From assembly GCA_000151295.1 (NCBI GenBank), contig GG745334.1:582804-597174 (forward strand): a stretch of DNA of 14,371 bases, written 5' to 3'. How positions within the stretch are numbered: position 1 is the stretch's first letter; each line of letters begins with the position of its first letter. A model generated the notes under the pieces. It saw only the letters and a program-made list of their open reading frames with translations. It was not told the origin of the DNA and made no database searches. This DNA comes from Allomyces macrogynus ATCC 38327 (taxonomy: Eukaryota > Blastocladiomycota > Blastocladiomycetes > Blastocladiales > Blastocladiaceae). Below are positions 1 through 8,103 of this stretch, piece by piece. A program made the translations under genes and the position numbers.

Positions 1-44
1 CGAGCTGTCGAAACCGCGTGCGACCGGGTCAGTACTCACTTCAT

Positions 45-1399
45 TCAAAGGGACCGTTGCCATCGTGAGGACCAAGAATTGATTGAAACATTCGAGTGCA
101 AATGATCAGTCGTGCCGCTGCCCGCTTCCTCATGCCTAGTCCTCTGCTTAAATCCCGGATCGCGAGCTCGCGCGTCGCGCATCCACTTTCGGTGCGGCCG
201 GCCGCACGCGGTCACATACTTCCTTTGAAGTGCAAACACGGTGAGAAGTACCAAGAATGCGTGGCTGACCTCGAGCGTAAAAAAAAAACGTGCCTCAATG
301 TCCGCGTCAAAGTCAGTCGAGTTGATGAGGGCCATGAGGTCCGTGAGCACCTCAAGCGACTTGGAGTAGAAGAACATCTGGCTGTAGACGAATTCTTGAA
401 GACATGCCTAAATTGAGGGCATCGGGCATTCTCGTGAGCTTGGCACAACGAGGACGCAAACGCGCGACGTGCACGCGTACCCGAACGTCGCCAACTTTCT
501 TGAGCTCGAACCGCTCGACCGTCTCGGCCAGCGCCATGCTGCTCGTGTTGGCCTCGTGGTTGGCACCCGAGAGCTCAATCTGCCCTTGGGACTATGATCG
601 AGCCAAGGAGAGAGTCAACCAGTGAGCCATGGTTCGAGAGTGAGAGTGTGGTGGTTGGCTGGGACGTACAATTTTGGTCCGGTTGCCGCTCTCGCGCACT
701 TGGATGCGGTCGAGCGCGAGCTGCTTGTCGTGTTCCTTGCGAATAGCCACCTCGCGCACTTTCAAGTCGTCCTAATGAACCGGCGGCGTTAGTATTCCGG
801 CCGGGAGTCGCGGGGGCAAACTGCGATCGTACCAGAACCCCGTCGCAAATGGCGGCATACATGCCGAGCGGCTCGCGGCTCTTGACGTCGATGCGGTCTT
901 GCTAAATCCAATGCAGACGCGTGAGTGCGAGGACCAGCGGACATCCAACGTCAGCAAAGAAACTCACCATTTCCTTGCGGTACTTTTCAATCTCGCTCAT
1001 GCCCTCTGCGGCGGCCGTTAGGCAGTTCTTGATGCCCGTCGTCTCGCGCTCGGCAAACACGCGCAGGACATTGGAGAGCTTTTGCGACTTGTCGCGCAGC
1101 CCTACAAGCAACGGTAATTTCTCGGTCACAACGCGTCATGGTCGGGGCAGTTTGCACTGTTTCGCAGCGTACGTGTTTGGGCCCGAAGAAAGCTCGACAG
1201 GCCGTTGCGCAAGTTGAGGCAGTTTTGCTCCGTGTCAAAGACCAGGCTGCGCACGTAACGCGACGTCTCATCACTGTTGGAGCGACACCGGTCGATGAAA
1301 GTCAGCCGGTGATCGTTGCTTGATGCTCTCCACCGTCACGGCACGGCCCACGAGCGACAGGGCGAGCGACGCGCACATGCCGCCGCGATTCGTCATCAT
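45..1399 (-). CDS. CIBAR/FAM92-like BAR-domain protein, seven exons
   Basis: Known members of this family are BAR-domain proteins that bind curved membranes at the base of cilia. The proposed exons, in gene order, are 1377-1399, 1173-1273, 968-1101, 833-901, 670-771, 481-591 and 45-407. All six introns are 61-103 nt with GT-AG ends (donors such as GTACGC, GTGAGT and GTACGT). Joined, they give 903 nt, or 300 residues, close to the roughly 290 of animal CIBAR1. Family-like stretches run in order: RLRDKSQKL, YRKEM, DDLKVREV, VERFELKKV and MFFYSKSLEV, the last matching the conserved M-L-F-H-x-K-x-L-E-V block. The first ATG lies in a strong context (ACCACCATG), but the 23-nt first exon is the least certain part. 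The last 80 or so residues, after DADIEA, do not resemble the family and follow a run of ten T on the coding strand, so the C-terminus may be mis-framed or spliced differently. A ciliary gene here implies a flagellated organism. Confidence 0.82.
279..288. repeat. A10/T10 homopolymer inside the last CIBAR exon
   Basis: Ten consecutive A on the plus strand encode Phe-Phe-Phe in the minus-strand gene. Recognisable family similarity stops just before this run. It is a likely place for a read error or a real slippage mutation that changes the C-terminus. Confidence 0.6.
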
Positions 1400-1789
1400 G
1401 GTGGTCGAGAGCTGGGCTTGAATTGCGGGTGGTCAAGTTGGAGCTGTTGATGGTGATCGATTTTTTGCAGCAAGTTGGGATTCCTGAAGGCCGGCAATCG
1501 AGAGCGGTGGTCGTTGGCGACGATGGCGAGCGGCGTGTTGTGCGGCAGCTGGTTGCGAGACGTGATGGGTTGCCAGGTCCACAACAACAGGTCATGTGGC
1601 GCAGGCTGACCAGCGCGCACTTGCAGGCCGTGTGTTGGCTGGCGCTCACGGCCAACATCTCGCCAAACTAACAAGAATCGAGGGCGAATCTCCGCCAACA
1701 CACGGCAAGCTCGAACCGTACAGCTGATCGCAAGGACTTGCCCAAGTTTCCCACACGCGCCCGACCGACTGCCCGATTATCCACCGATC
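1400..1789. promoter_or_regulatory. Divergent intergenic region between the CIBAR-like gene and NMD3
   Basis: The two predicted start codons face away from each other across 390 bp, so this stretch must hold both promoters. I saw no clear TATA box or other named element. Short open frames cross it on both strands, but none resembles a known protein. Confidence 0.5.
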
Positions 1790-3502
1790 ATGAACTTTGC
1801 CGGCTTCCACGCGACGCCCGAGCAGGCCGCCGCGTCGGCCTACACCGAGGGCATGGTGACGCTGACGCCACAGCAAATGGCAGCCATGCAGCAGCTCGCG
1901 CAGCAGCAGCAGTACGAACAGCAGCAGCAGATGCTGCACGGCCATTTCGACGCGATGCACGCCGCCCCCGCGCCAGTGGCGACCGCTCAAGACCAGCAGC
2001 AGACACTGATCCTGTGTTGCTCGTGTGGCACGGCGATTCCGCCCAACCCGGCCGCCATGTGTGTCGCCTGCATTTCCAACACAGTCGACATTACCGAAGG
2101 CATCCCGAAGCAGTCGACCGTGCACTACTGCCGCAACTGCGAGCGGTACCTGCAGCCGCCCAACGTCTGGGTCGCGTGCGCGCTCGAGTCGCGCGAGCTC
2201 ATGGCGCTGCTGCTCAAGCGGTTGCGCGGCCTGACCAAGGTCCGGCTCGTCGATGCCGTGTTCGTCTGGACCGAGCCGCACTCGAAGCGCATCAAGGTCA
2301 AGCTCACGATCCAGAAGGAGGTGTTTGCCAACACGATCCTGCAGCAAGTGTTTGTCGTCGAGTACATTGTTGCCGGGCAGCAGTGCGAGGCCTGCACGCG
2401 CATTATGGCCGACAACACGTGGCGCGCGTCGGTGCAGGTCCGGCAAAAGGTGCCGCACAAGCGCACGTTCCTGTACCTCGAGCAGATCATCTTGAAGCAT
2501 AACGCGCAAAAGGACACGATCAACATCAAGGAGGCGCGCGAAGGGCTCGACTTCTTTTTCGCGCAGCGGTCGCACGCCATCAAGTTTTGCGATTTCTTGT
2601 CGGCGGTCGTGCCCGTGCGCACCAAGGCCTCGGAGCAGCTCATCTCGACCGATATTCACGAGTCGACGGCCAACTCGCGGTACTCGTACTCGGCCGAGCT
2701 GGTCCCAATTTGCAAGGACGATTTGATTTGCCTGCTGCCCAAGACGGCGAGGAGCATGGGCGGCATGGGCCAGCTGGTCCTGTGCTCGCGTGTCGCCAAC
2801 ACGCTCACGATCATCGACCCGAACTCGCTGCAGGGCGGCGAATTCTCGGCGTCGCAGTACTGGCGCGCGCCGTTCACGGCCCTCGCCTCGACGCGCAACC
2901 TGTCCGAATATTACGTGATTGACGTCGAGCCGTCGGGCATGGTGCGCGGCAAGTACATGCTTGCCGACGTGCAAGTCGGGCGCGCGTCGGACGACGCCGT
3001 CTTTTGGGCGCGCACGCACCTTGGCCACATTCTCAAGGTGGGCGACACGGTGCACGGGTACGACCTGACGTCGGTCAACTTCAACAGCACGGAGTTTGAC
3101 ACGCTCGAGCGTAACTCGGTCCCGGACGTGATTCTCGTCAAGAAGGCCTACCCGAACCGGCGGCGCGCGAACCGCGTGCGCCCGTGGAAGCTCAAGTCGA
3201 TTGCCAAGACGGCCGAGTCGGACCTCGAGCCAAAGAAGGGCCAGCAGGACAAGCTCGATGCCGACTACGAGACCTTCTTGCGCGACCTCGAAGAGGACCC
3301 GGAGCTGCGGTCGGCCATCAACCTTTACAAGGACCCGGAGTGGGAGAGCAAGGCCGCGTTGGCAGCGCAGGAGGCGGCGGCACAGGCCGACATGGACAGC
3401 GACATGGACATGGATCCGGAAGAGGATTTCCCGGAGGTCGGCCTCGAGGAGCTGCTCGATGACATGAGCCTGAATGACGACGGGCCCGACGCCTTCGAAT
3501 AG
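1790..3502 (+). CDS. NMD3: 60S ribosomal subunit export adaptor NMD3
   Basis: NMD3 is the conserved adaptor that links the pre-60S ribosomal subunit to the CRM1 exportin and is released in the cytoplasm. The 570-residue frame is intronless and complete. It has the four Cys pairs expected of the N-terminal zinc domain: C76-x2-C79, C91-x2-C94, C114-x2-C117 and C199-x2-C202. Highly conserved stretches include CRNCERYLQPP, GLTKVRLVDA, VWTEPHSKRIK, RQKVPHKRTF and VPICKDDL. A basic NLS-like patch lies near residues 455-469 (NRRRANRVRPWKLK). A leucine-rich export signal lies at about 550-561, in an acidic tail. The protein is somewhat longer than yeast Nmd3 (about 518), mainly because of a Gln/Met-rich N-terminal extension of roughly 60 residues before the first Cys. 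The ATG at 1790 is the first in frame, and the next Met codons lie in the same extension. Identification is very secure; the exact start is less so. Confidence 0.97.
   Translation: MNFAGFHATPEQAAASAYTEGMVTLTPQQMAAMQQLAQQQQYEQQQQMLHGHFDAMHAAPAPVATAQDQQQTLILCCSCGTAIPPNPAAMCVACISNTVDITEGIPKQSTVHYCRNCERYLQPPNVWVACALESRELMALLLKRLRGLTKVRLVDAVFVWTEPHSKRIKVKLTIQKEVFANTILQQVFVVEYIVAGQQCEACTRIMADNTWRASVQVRQKVPHKRTFLYLEQIILKHNAQKDTINIKEAREGLDFFFAQRSHAIKFCDFLSAVVPVRTKASEQLISTDIHESTANSRYSYSAELVPICKDDLICLLPKTARSMGGMGQLVLCSRVANTLTIIDPNSLQGGEFSASQYWRAPFTALASTRNLSEYYVIDVEPSGMVRGKYMLADVQVGRASDDAVFWARTHLGHILKVGDTVHGYDLTSVNFNSTEFDTLERNSVPDVILVKKAYPNRRRANRVRPWKLKSIAKTAESDLEPKKGQQDKLDADYETFLRDLEEDPELRSAINLYKDPEWESKAALAAQEAAAQADMDSDMDMDPEEDFPEVGLEELLDDMSLNDDGPDAFE
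1887..1932 (+). repeat. CAG-rich stretch encoding a Gln-rich N-terminal extension of NMD3
   Basis: Imperfect CAG repeats encode runs of three to four Gln between residues about 34 and 47. This part lies upstream of the conserved zinc domain, is absent from yeast Nmd3, and may vary in length. Confidence 0.75.
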
Positions 3503-4370
3503 AAGGGTCTTGTGTCGGAGGTGGTCGTCAGGATGGGTGTGCTTTCGGTGTGCTTTCGTTCTGTCTTGCTGTAATAGATAACAACGTAGGGCCTTTCAGA
3601 ACGATTCGGTTGTCGTTTCCGAAAGGACTCGAGCAGTCAGGGTCACTCACCGTGAGCAAGAACACTCACGTTCGCCAAGAGATAAAACATTGCGAACAGG
3701 ACATCACGCATTACCTCTTCATCGCCAGCGATTTCTGAATGATCAGCGGCTTCTCCATCTCCTTGCAGATGGACCAAGGTTGTGGAGATGAGATTGAGCA
3801 AGGAAACCAAGCGCTGGAAAGACTCCGCACGACATGGCTCTGATCGTGGTGGAAGGAATCCTGTTCACAACAGAGGTGGCTCAACAACTGCACCGACCTA
3901 TCTCTGCCAGACCCAACCGCGAATAAACCACAGCCATGAAGTGAACGACGCAGCGCATCGGCCCCACATGAAAGCAATCACTGGTCGACCCGTTCTGCCA
4001 GGGTATTCTCGCCGCTAGTGCCGCCGGTTTCGGTTTTGGCTGACACTGCGTCGCTTGCTGGTGATCTTAACTGGTTTCGTTTCCAACATGGCCAAAACAG
4101 TGCCGCCCTCCATCGACTGCGATTGCGTGCCGGGCGTGAACTCGACAAGCCGACACGTTGGTATCGCATCAAATGCGGCCGGTGCAAATGGAGGACTTTG
4201 CACACGCGACAACGGACACATTGATCACCAGGTCAGGCACTGAGTTCGACGTGCCCACGACACGCCACGCATAGCCCGGAGCGCAGTAGACCATTCCTGC
4301 AATGAGCGCTGGGCACCCACTCTGGGTCGTGTGATCGAAAAACAACACGCAAACTTGGCAAAGCCGCTGA
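3503..4370. other. Intergenic stretch without a supported gene
   Basis: This is the 3' flank of NMD3 and the region beyond it. Only short open frames occur, the longest under 90 codons, with no recognisable motif and with codon use unlike the GC-ending usage of NMD3. A pyrimidine-rich acceptor-like site before an ATG near 3770 leads to only about 24 codons. I found no remnant of the array family here. Confidence 0.5.
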
Positions 4371-4412
4371 GCACAAAAAACCTAACCCGATATTGCGGCT
4401 AGTTTTTTGTGC
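4371..4412. repeat. Inverted repeat with 11-bp perfect arms
   Basis: The arms are GCACAAAAAAC (4371-4381) and its exact complement GTTTTTTGTGC (4402-4412). The 20-nt loop contains a further short CCG/CGG pairing. It lies about 20 bp beyond the point where copy A of the array family loses similarity, so it may mark the rearrangement that cut copy A. It could also be a chance hairpin or a small element end. Confidence 0.55.
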
Positions 4413-4435
4413 AGTTTCATTGTAGGATTGGTCTA

Positions 4436-4741
4436 TTCGTGCATCTTGAGCAAAAAGACCGACTTTTACTTATGCGCGCGTGGTTTGGGCTCAGTCACAA
4501 CGCCCCACGCCGTGAGCAACGACGGATAGAACGAGTTCAGGTACGGCTCATCAATAACGGCACGGAGCATACGGTTGGGGGCGTGGCACGACAAGAGTGA
4601 AGCCTGAGAGGTGCGAGAAGCAACGCGCGACAGTATCGGCATGATAAACTCGGTCAGCAGGTCGTTGAATGAGCACGGCCAGGTTGATTGGGCGACGGTC
4701 ACAGGAGATGCGCCTGCAGCTGGAGAGCGCGTCTGAGCCAT
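4436..4741 (-). pseudogene. Array copy A: truncated F-box-like paralogue
   Basis: Starting from the ATG at 4741, the first 91 codons carry the N-terminal motif MAQTRSPA, matching MPHTRSAT in copy E. An F-box-like helix region follows (NDLLTEFIMPILSRV, then PYLNSFYPSLLTAWG). At the place where relatives read R-A-R-K-Y-K, copy A reads R-A-H-K-stop-K (TAA, 4466-4468). Weak similarity continues about ten codons to a second stop at 4433-4435. The Cys cluster and the C-terminal block are missing. An in-frame ATG at 4822 could add 27 residues. GTAAAA at the stop could act as a splice donor, but no downstream homologous exon exists, so I read it as a broken gene. Confidence 0.75.
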
Positions 4742-4822
4742 GCTGAACGGGTGAAAGTCATCGAGAAGCAGAGGGAGAGAAGGAGATGTGTACGAGTGAG
4801 CAACGACTATTTGTTGGGCCAT

Positions 4823-5344
4823 CGAGTGGAGCCAACAGCGCCAAAGTCAAAATGTCCATGAAGTGGACTTAGCAGATGGCTGCCACGGACGCGAATTGAG
4901 AACAACTGTGCAAGTCACCCGAGCAAAGCATTGTGGCATCGTTCGTCGATATTGCGAAGTGTTGACTTTGAGCGACCACTCCCTCTTCCCCACGCAATGC
5001 ATATGATGATGGCTGCAGAGCCGAGCGATCCGCAAACCAAGCCACCGTCTGCATCGACAACAAATTGTTCAAGGGTAAGAGTAGCTTCTCCACCGCGTCG
5101 CACCATGGGTTCCCAATGTTTTGGAGCTGGCAAGGGATGCTGTGACCGTGTGTTGGAGGCTGATTGCATCGCTGGTTGGTCATGCCAGTTTGTGGTAACC
5201 AAATTGTCGGGCTGGTTCCAAAAGTGCCAGGAGACCAAAAGAACAACCAAAGACTCGAGGATCACAATTATGTACAAATTCGGGCTGATGGTGCACAGCA
5301 ACTACCGCCCGATTTCAAATGTGCGCACACGCTCCTCTCACTCC
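4823..5344. other. Spacer between array copies A and B, no supported gene
   Basis: Open frames on both strands, including one of 224 codons on the plus strand that runs on through copy B as its antisense shadow, show no recognisable motif. I saw no clear promoter element. Confidence 0.45.
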
Positions 5345-6056
5345 TCACTCCACAACCTGGTTGGCCAATTCGCCCTCGCCAAACGCAACCCCATCCAATT
5401 TGGCCCCACCGTCACCTTGTTCGTCAACCACCCCTCCCTCCCGAGAATAATCAAACGGCGGCTCCGTGTATCCCGTCAATACCGCCAAGACCTTTTCCAT
5501 GACAGAAATATTGTAGAGCCGCGTTCGCCCGGGGAGCCCATCCGGATTCATACGGAACCGATATGGCAGCCGGACAACGATCACGCCCTTGTAGCATACT
5601 CATAGTAATCTGGCCTTGTTTCCGCGGATCAAATCCGACAATTCGGCGCGCCGGTTGAGCGTTAAATGGGGCCGGGTCCGACGCACGCAGCATGAGCAGC
5701 TGGCGTACACGACAACCAGGGCAAACATGGCCCATCTTGCCTGGAAAATCGACCAGGCCCCCGCGGCAAGTCGTGCACCGCCCTTGGTGCAGCTCACGCA
5801 ACACGAGCGAGAATGTTGTTCTGCATTCGCGCGCGCGCGGCTTGGGATCAGTCTTGACGCCCCACGTCTTGAGGAGCGACCGGTAAAGTTTGTTCAGGTA
5901 TGGGCCCTCGATGATGTTTTGCAAGGTGCAGTTGACAGCGCATCAGAGCATGAGCGAGCCCAGCGAGTCGGTGGAAATGGCGCGGGACAGGATCAGCGTG
6001 AGCACGTCGGCGGGCAGGTCATCGATTGTGAGCGCACGGGCAGCGGTCGCAGGCAT
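5345..6056 (-). pseudogene. Array copy B: F-box-like/Cys-cluster paralogue with nonsense codon and frame shift
   Basis: The frame from ATG 6056 encodes a compact N-terminus and an F-box-like segment (TIDDLPADVLTLILSRA). It is interrupted at codon 38 by TGA (5943-5945), where copies C and E have Arg nearby; CGA to TGA would explain it. The same frame then continues through PYLNKLYRSLLKTWG and an intact C-x2-C-x14-C-x2-C cluster (GRCTTC, HVCPGC). Near 5580-5620 the similarity jumps to another frame, which carries VMEKVLAVLTGYTEPPF and ends at 5345. The jump sits where copy D has its intron. Copy B has an intron-like remnant there (TTACTATGAG, CTACAAG) without a good GT donor; a poor GTCGGA donor would restore frame over 52 nt. 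It lacks the Pro/Ala-rich N-terminus of C, D and E. Non-functional is the likelier reading because of the TGA. Confidence 0.75.
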
Positions 6057-6727
6057 CTTAGTAGCAGCAGAGTGGGGGAGCAGGAGCAGGTGTTACTTGT
6101 CGCACGTCGAATTGCGGCTGGAGGGGAAGCAGCAGTAGCGGCAGTGGCAGCAAGTTTGGTCGCGTTTGGTGTATGCGCGTACCGAACACCAAGCCCCACG
6201 ATGTGGAGTCATCGCTGGCGATGCTCGGTAGTTGCCGCGCGCTGCTGCGCGGTAGCCGTTGTGACGACGAAGTGGGGCTGATCATGTGCCGTCATGAATG
6301 TCGTGTGTGCTCGCAACTCTGCAACAGGAGCCAAGTGTGCGGGACATGCGAGACGCGTATTGTTCGGCCGCCAGACATGCAGTCTACCGGTCATGGTCGA
6401 CTGCATTCAAGTCGCAAACCGCGGCGGCTCTCTTCCACTTTCAGCTGGTGGGCCAGCTTCTCAGCGGAGGGAACTGAATTATGAGATCAGAATGAAATTG
6501 ATCCAAAAGTGCTGGACGCGCCTCTCGCGGTCGTCGAATCCATCGATTCAGACAAACCGTGCGAATGGTGCCGTGTAGCTACTTCCATAGCGCCAAACGT
6601 ATCCTCCCCACACGCTGATCGTGCGTTACCTACTTGGCCTCCACATCCAGCCATCACCCCTCCACTCACCACGGACGACCGGCATCAGTTGACCCACTGT
6701 CGACCAAAACTCGCGCCCCTGTGGCCT
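6057..6727. other. Spacer between array copies B and C, no supported gene
   Basis: This is the largest spacer of the array and accounts for the longer B-to-C step. Short open frames occur on both strands without recognisable motifs, and no tRNA-like or mobile-element structure was seen. Confidence 0.45.
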
Positions 6728-7861
6728 TCACTCTTCAACGGGGCGAATCAGCAACGCATCGTCATCGTCCGATTCATCATCCTCATCATCATCGTCTTCC
6801 TCGTCGTCCTCATCGTCCTCGGTTCCGTCCGAACCAGCACCCCCGTCCCCATCGCCCGCCTGATCGAGCGCGCGCCAGTCCACGGCCGCGTTGATCGGCG
6901 GCTCCGTGCGTCCCGTCCACGCGGCCATACACTTTTCCACGACCTCGAGCTCGTACCGCCGCCGCATCCGCGCATACCCGCTAATGCGTGTCCTCGGCCC
7001 CAACAGGTTCGCGAGCCAGTGACGCAGCCCCAGGCACGCCGTGACCAGCTTTTTGCTGGGCTTGAGAGCGGTCCTGCGGCGCTTGGCCGGCTTGCCCTTG
7101 CTTTTCGGATAGTATGGCGGCGCATCGAGCCTGACGATCGCGCGGCGCGGAAACAATTCGAACGCTGGCCGGTTTAGCCGGTAAAGCTTGAGCGCATGGT
7201 TCGTGCGGTACTCGCGACACACGCCGCCGACAGGCGCGCCCGCGCGGTCGACGCGCTTGCGGCACGTCGCGCACCGACCCGCATGCAGTTCGCGGAAAAC
7301 GAGCGAGAATGTCGTCTTGTACTTGCGCGCACGCGCGTTCGGCTCGGCCGAGACTTTCCACTTGGCGAGCAGCGACCGATAAAAGGAATGACAGTAGGTG
7401 CCCCCGACCAGGGCGCGGTAGGTGCGGTCGACGCCACGAAACGACAGGAGCGACCGCAGCGAGTCGCATGCGGCGACACGCGACGGGATCAGCATGATAA
7501 TCTCGATCGGCAGGTCAGTGAACGAGCGTGGCCGGGCCGCGAGAACGGCAGGCGCAGGTGCCGGAGCAGCGACGGCGGCTGCAGCGGCGGCGGCAGCGCG
7601 AGTGCGAGTGGCCCTGGCTGCCAACGCGCCGGCGGGTCCTGGAGCGCCGTGTTCGTATCGTGACGCGTCGGGAACTGGATCGAGGGCGGTTCGGGCCGTC
7701 GTCGTGCGCGATTCACTCGCAGTGGCTGCAGCAGATGAGCGTTTGCGCGGCACTGCAGGTCGTTGACTTGTTCTGGACGAGATTGGAATGAGGACGGCTG
7801 TTGCGGGCGAGCGCGCATGCGGAAGCGAGGAAGTGTGCAGTGTGCGTGCCGAGGGACTCAC
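6728..7861 (-). CDS. Array copy C: long open frame, F-box-like protein with altered Cys cluster; start codon missing
   Basis: Probable role: adaptor of an SCF-type ubiquitin ligase, inferred from the F-box-like pattern only. Numbering from the GTG at 7861 (377 codons): Pro/Ala-rich N-terminus with an Ala run at about 89-99; F-box-like segment about 114-168 (SFTDLPIEIIMLIPSRV, FYRSLLAKW); Cys cluster C197, C200, C215 and Y218, so the fourth ligand found in B, D and E is lost; a basic NLS-like insertion about 253-271 (GKPAKRRR); the block VVEKCMAAWTGRTEPPI about 307-323; and a strongly acidic tail about 346-368. No ATG precedes the F-box in this frame. Residues 14-18 (PHARS) align with MPHTRS of copy E, and the codon at the Met position is CTT (7823-7825). 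No ATG occurs on this strand from 7862 to the end of copy D. Either translation starts at a near-cognate codon (CTG 7840, GTG 7861), or the gene is dead despite its long frame. Confidence 0.6.
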   Translation of the reverse strand: MSPSARTLHTSSLPHARSPATAVLIPISSRTSQRPAVPRKRSSAAATASESRTTTARTALDPVPDASRYEHGAPGPAGALAARATRTRAAAAAAAAVAAPAPAPAVLAARPRSFTDLPIEIIMLIPSRVAACDSLRSLLSFRGVDRTYRALVGGTYCHSFYRSLLAKWKVSAEPNARARKYKTTFSLVFRELHAGRCATCRKRVDRAGAPVGGVCREYRTNHALKLYRLNRPAFELFPRRAIVRLDAPPYYPKSKGKPAKRRRTALKPSKKLVTACLGLRHWLANLLGPRTRISGYARMRRRYELEVVEKCMAAWTGRTEPPINAAVDWRALDQAGDGDGGAGSDGTEDDEDDEEDDDDEDDESDDDDALLIRPVEE

Positions 7862-8103
7862 TCCGGTGATTTTCTCTCGTTTTGCCTCTGGATCTCAGCG
7901 ACGCACGAGCGCTCACGAATCGCTGGCCTCTTTTGGCTGGCGCGCGTGGAGCTGGTCGCTCGTCCTGCCCAACGGTCAGCGCTGGCGAGCAGCAAACGCC
8001 GCACGTGCGCTAGACGTGCAAGACGCGTGCCGGTGTGCTGCTGGGCCTCTTCCTCACGCGCGGCGCCAGCTGCCGCGCAGCAAAAAAACAGGAAAGAATG
8101 CTT
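7862..8103. other. Spacer between array copies C and D, without any minus-strand ATG
   Basis: This 242-bp spacer is the 5' flank of copy C. It contains no minus-strand ATG at all. A GTGAGT donor-like site at 7861 and a CAACAG acceptor-like site near 7798 could mark a 5' intron of copy C, but no upstream coding exon can be found. Confidence 0.4.

Noticed and set aside
1738..2502. Plus-strand open frame of 254 codons and the 469-codon minus-strand frame at 1646-3055
   Set aside because: Both are shadows of NMD3 in other frames; Arg/Ala-rich composition is typical of GC-rich antisense or shifted frames.
4380..4388. CCTAACCC resembling a telomere-type repeat
   Set aside because: Only about one and a half units inside the loop of an inverted repeat; no array, so chance is likely.
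4931..5605. Plus-strand open frame of 224 codons
   Set aside because: It overlaps the antisense of copy B, where family similarity is clear, and its own translation has no recognisable motif.
7489..7818. Minus-strand open frame from the ATG at 7818 as the true N-terminus of copy C
   Set aside because: It is out of frame with the F-box-like segment; no good GT-AG pair gives the needed shift, and the in-frame sequence itself aligns with the N-termini of copies A and E.
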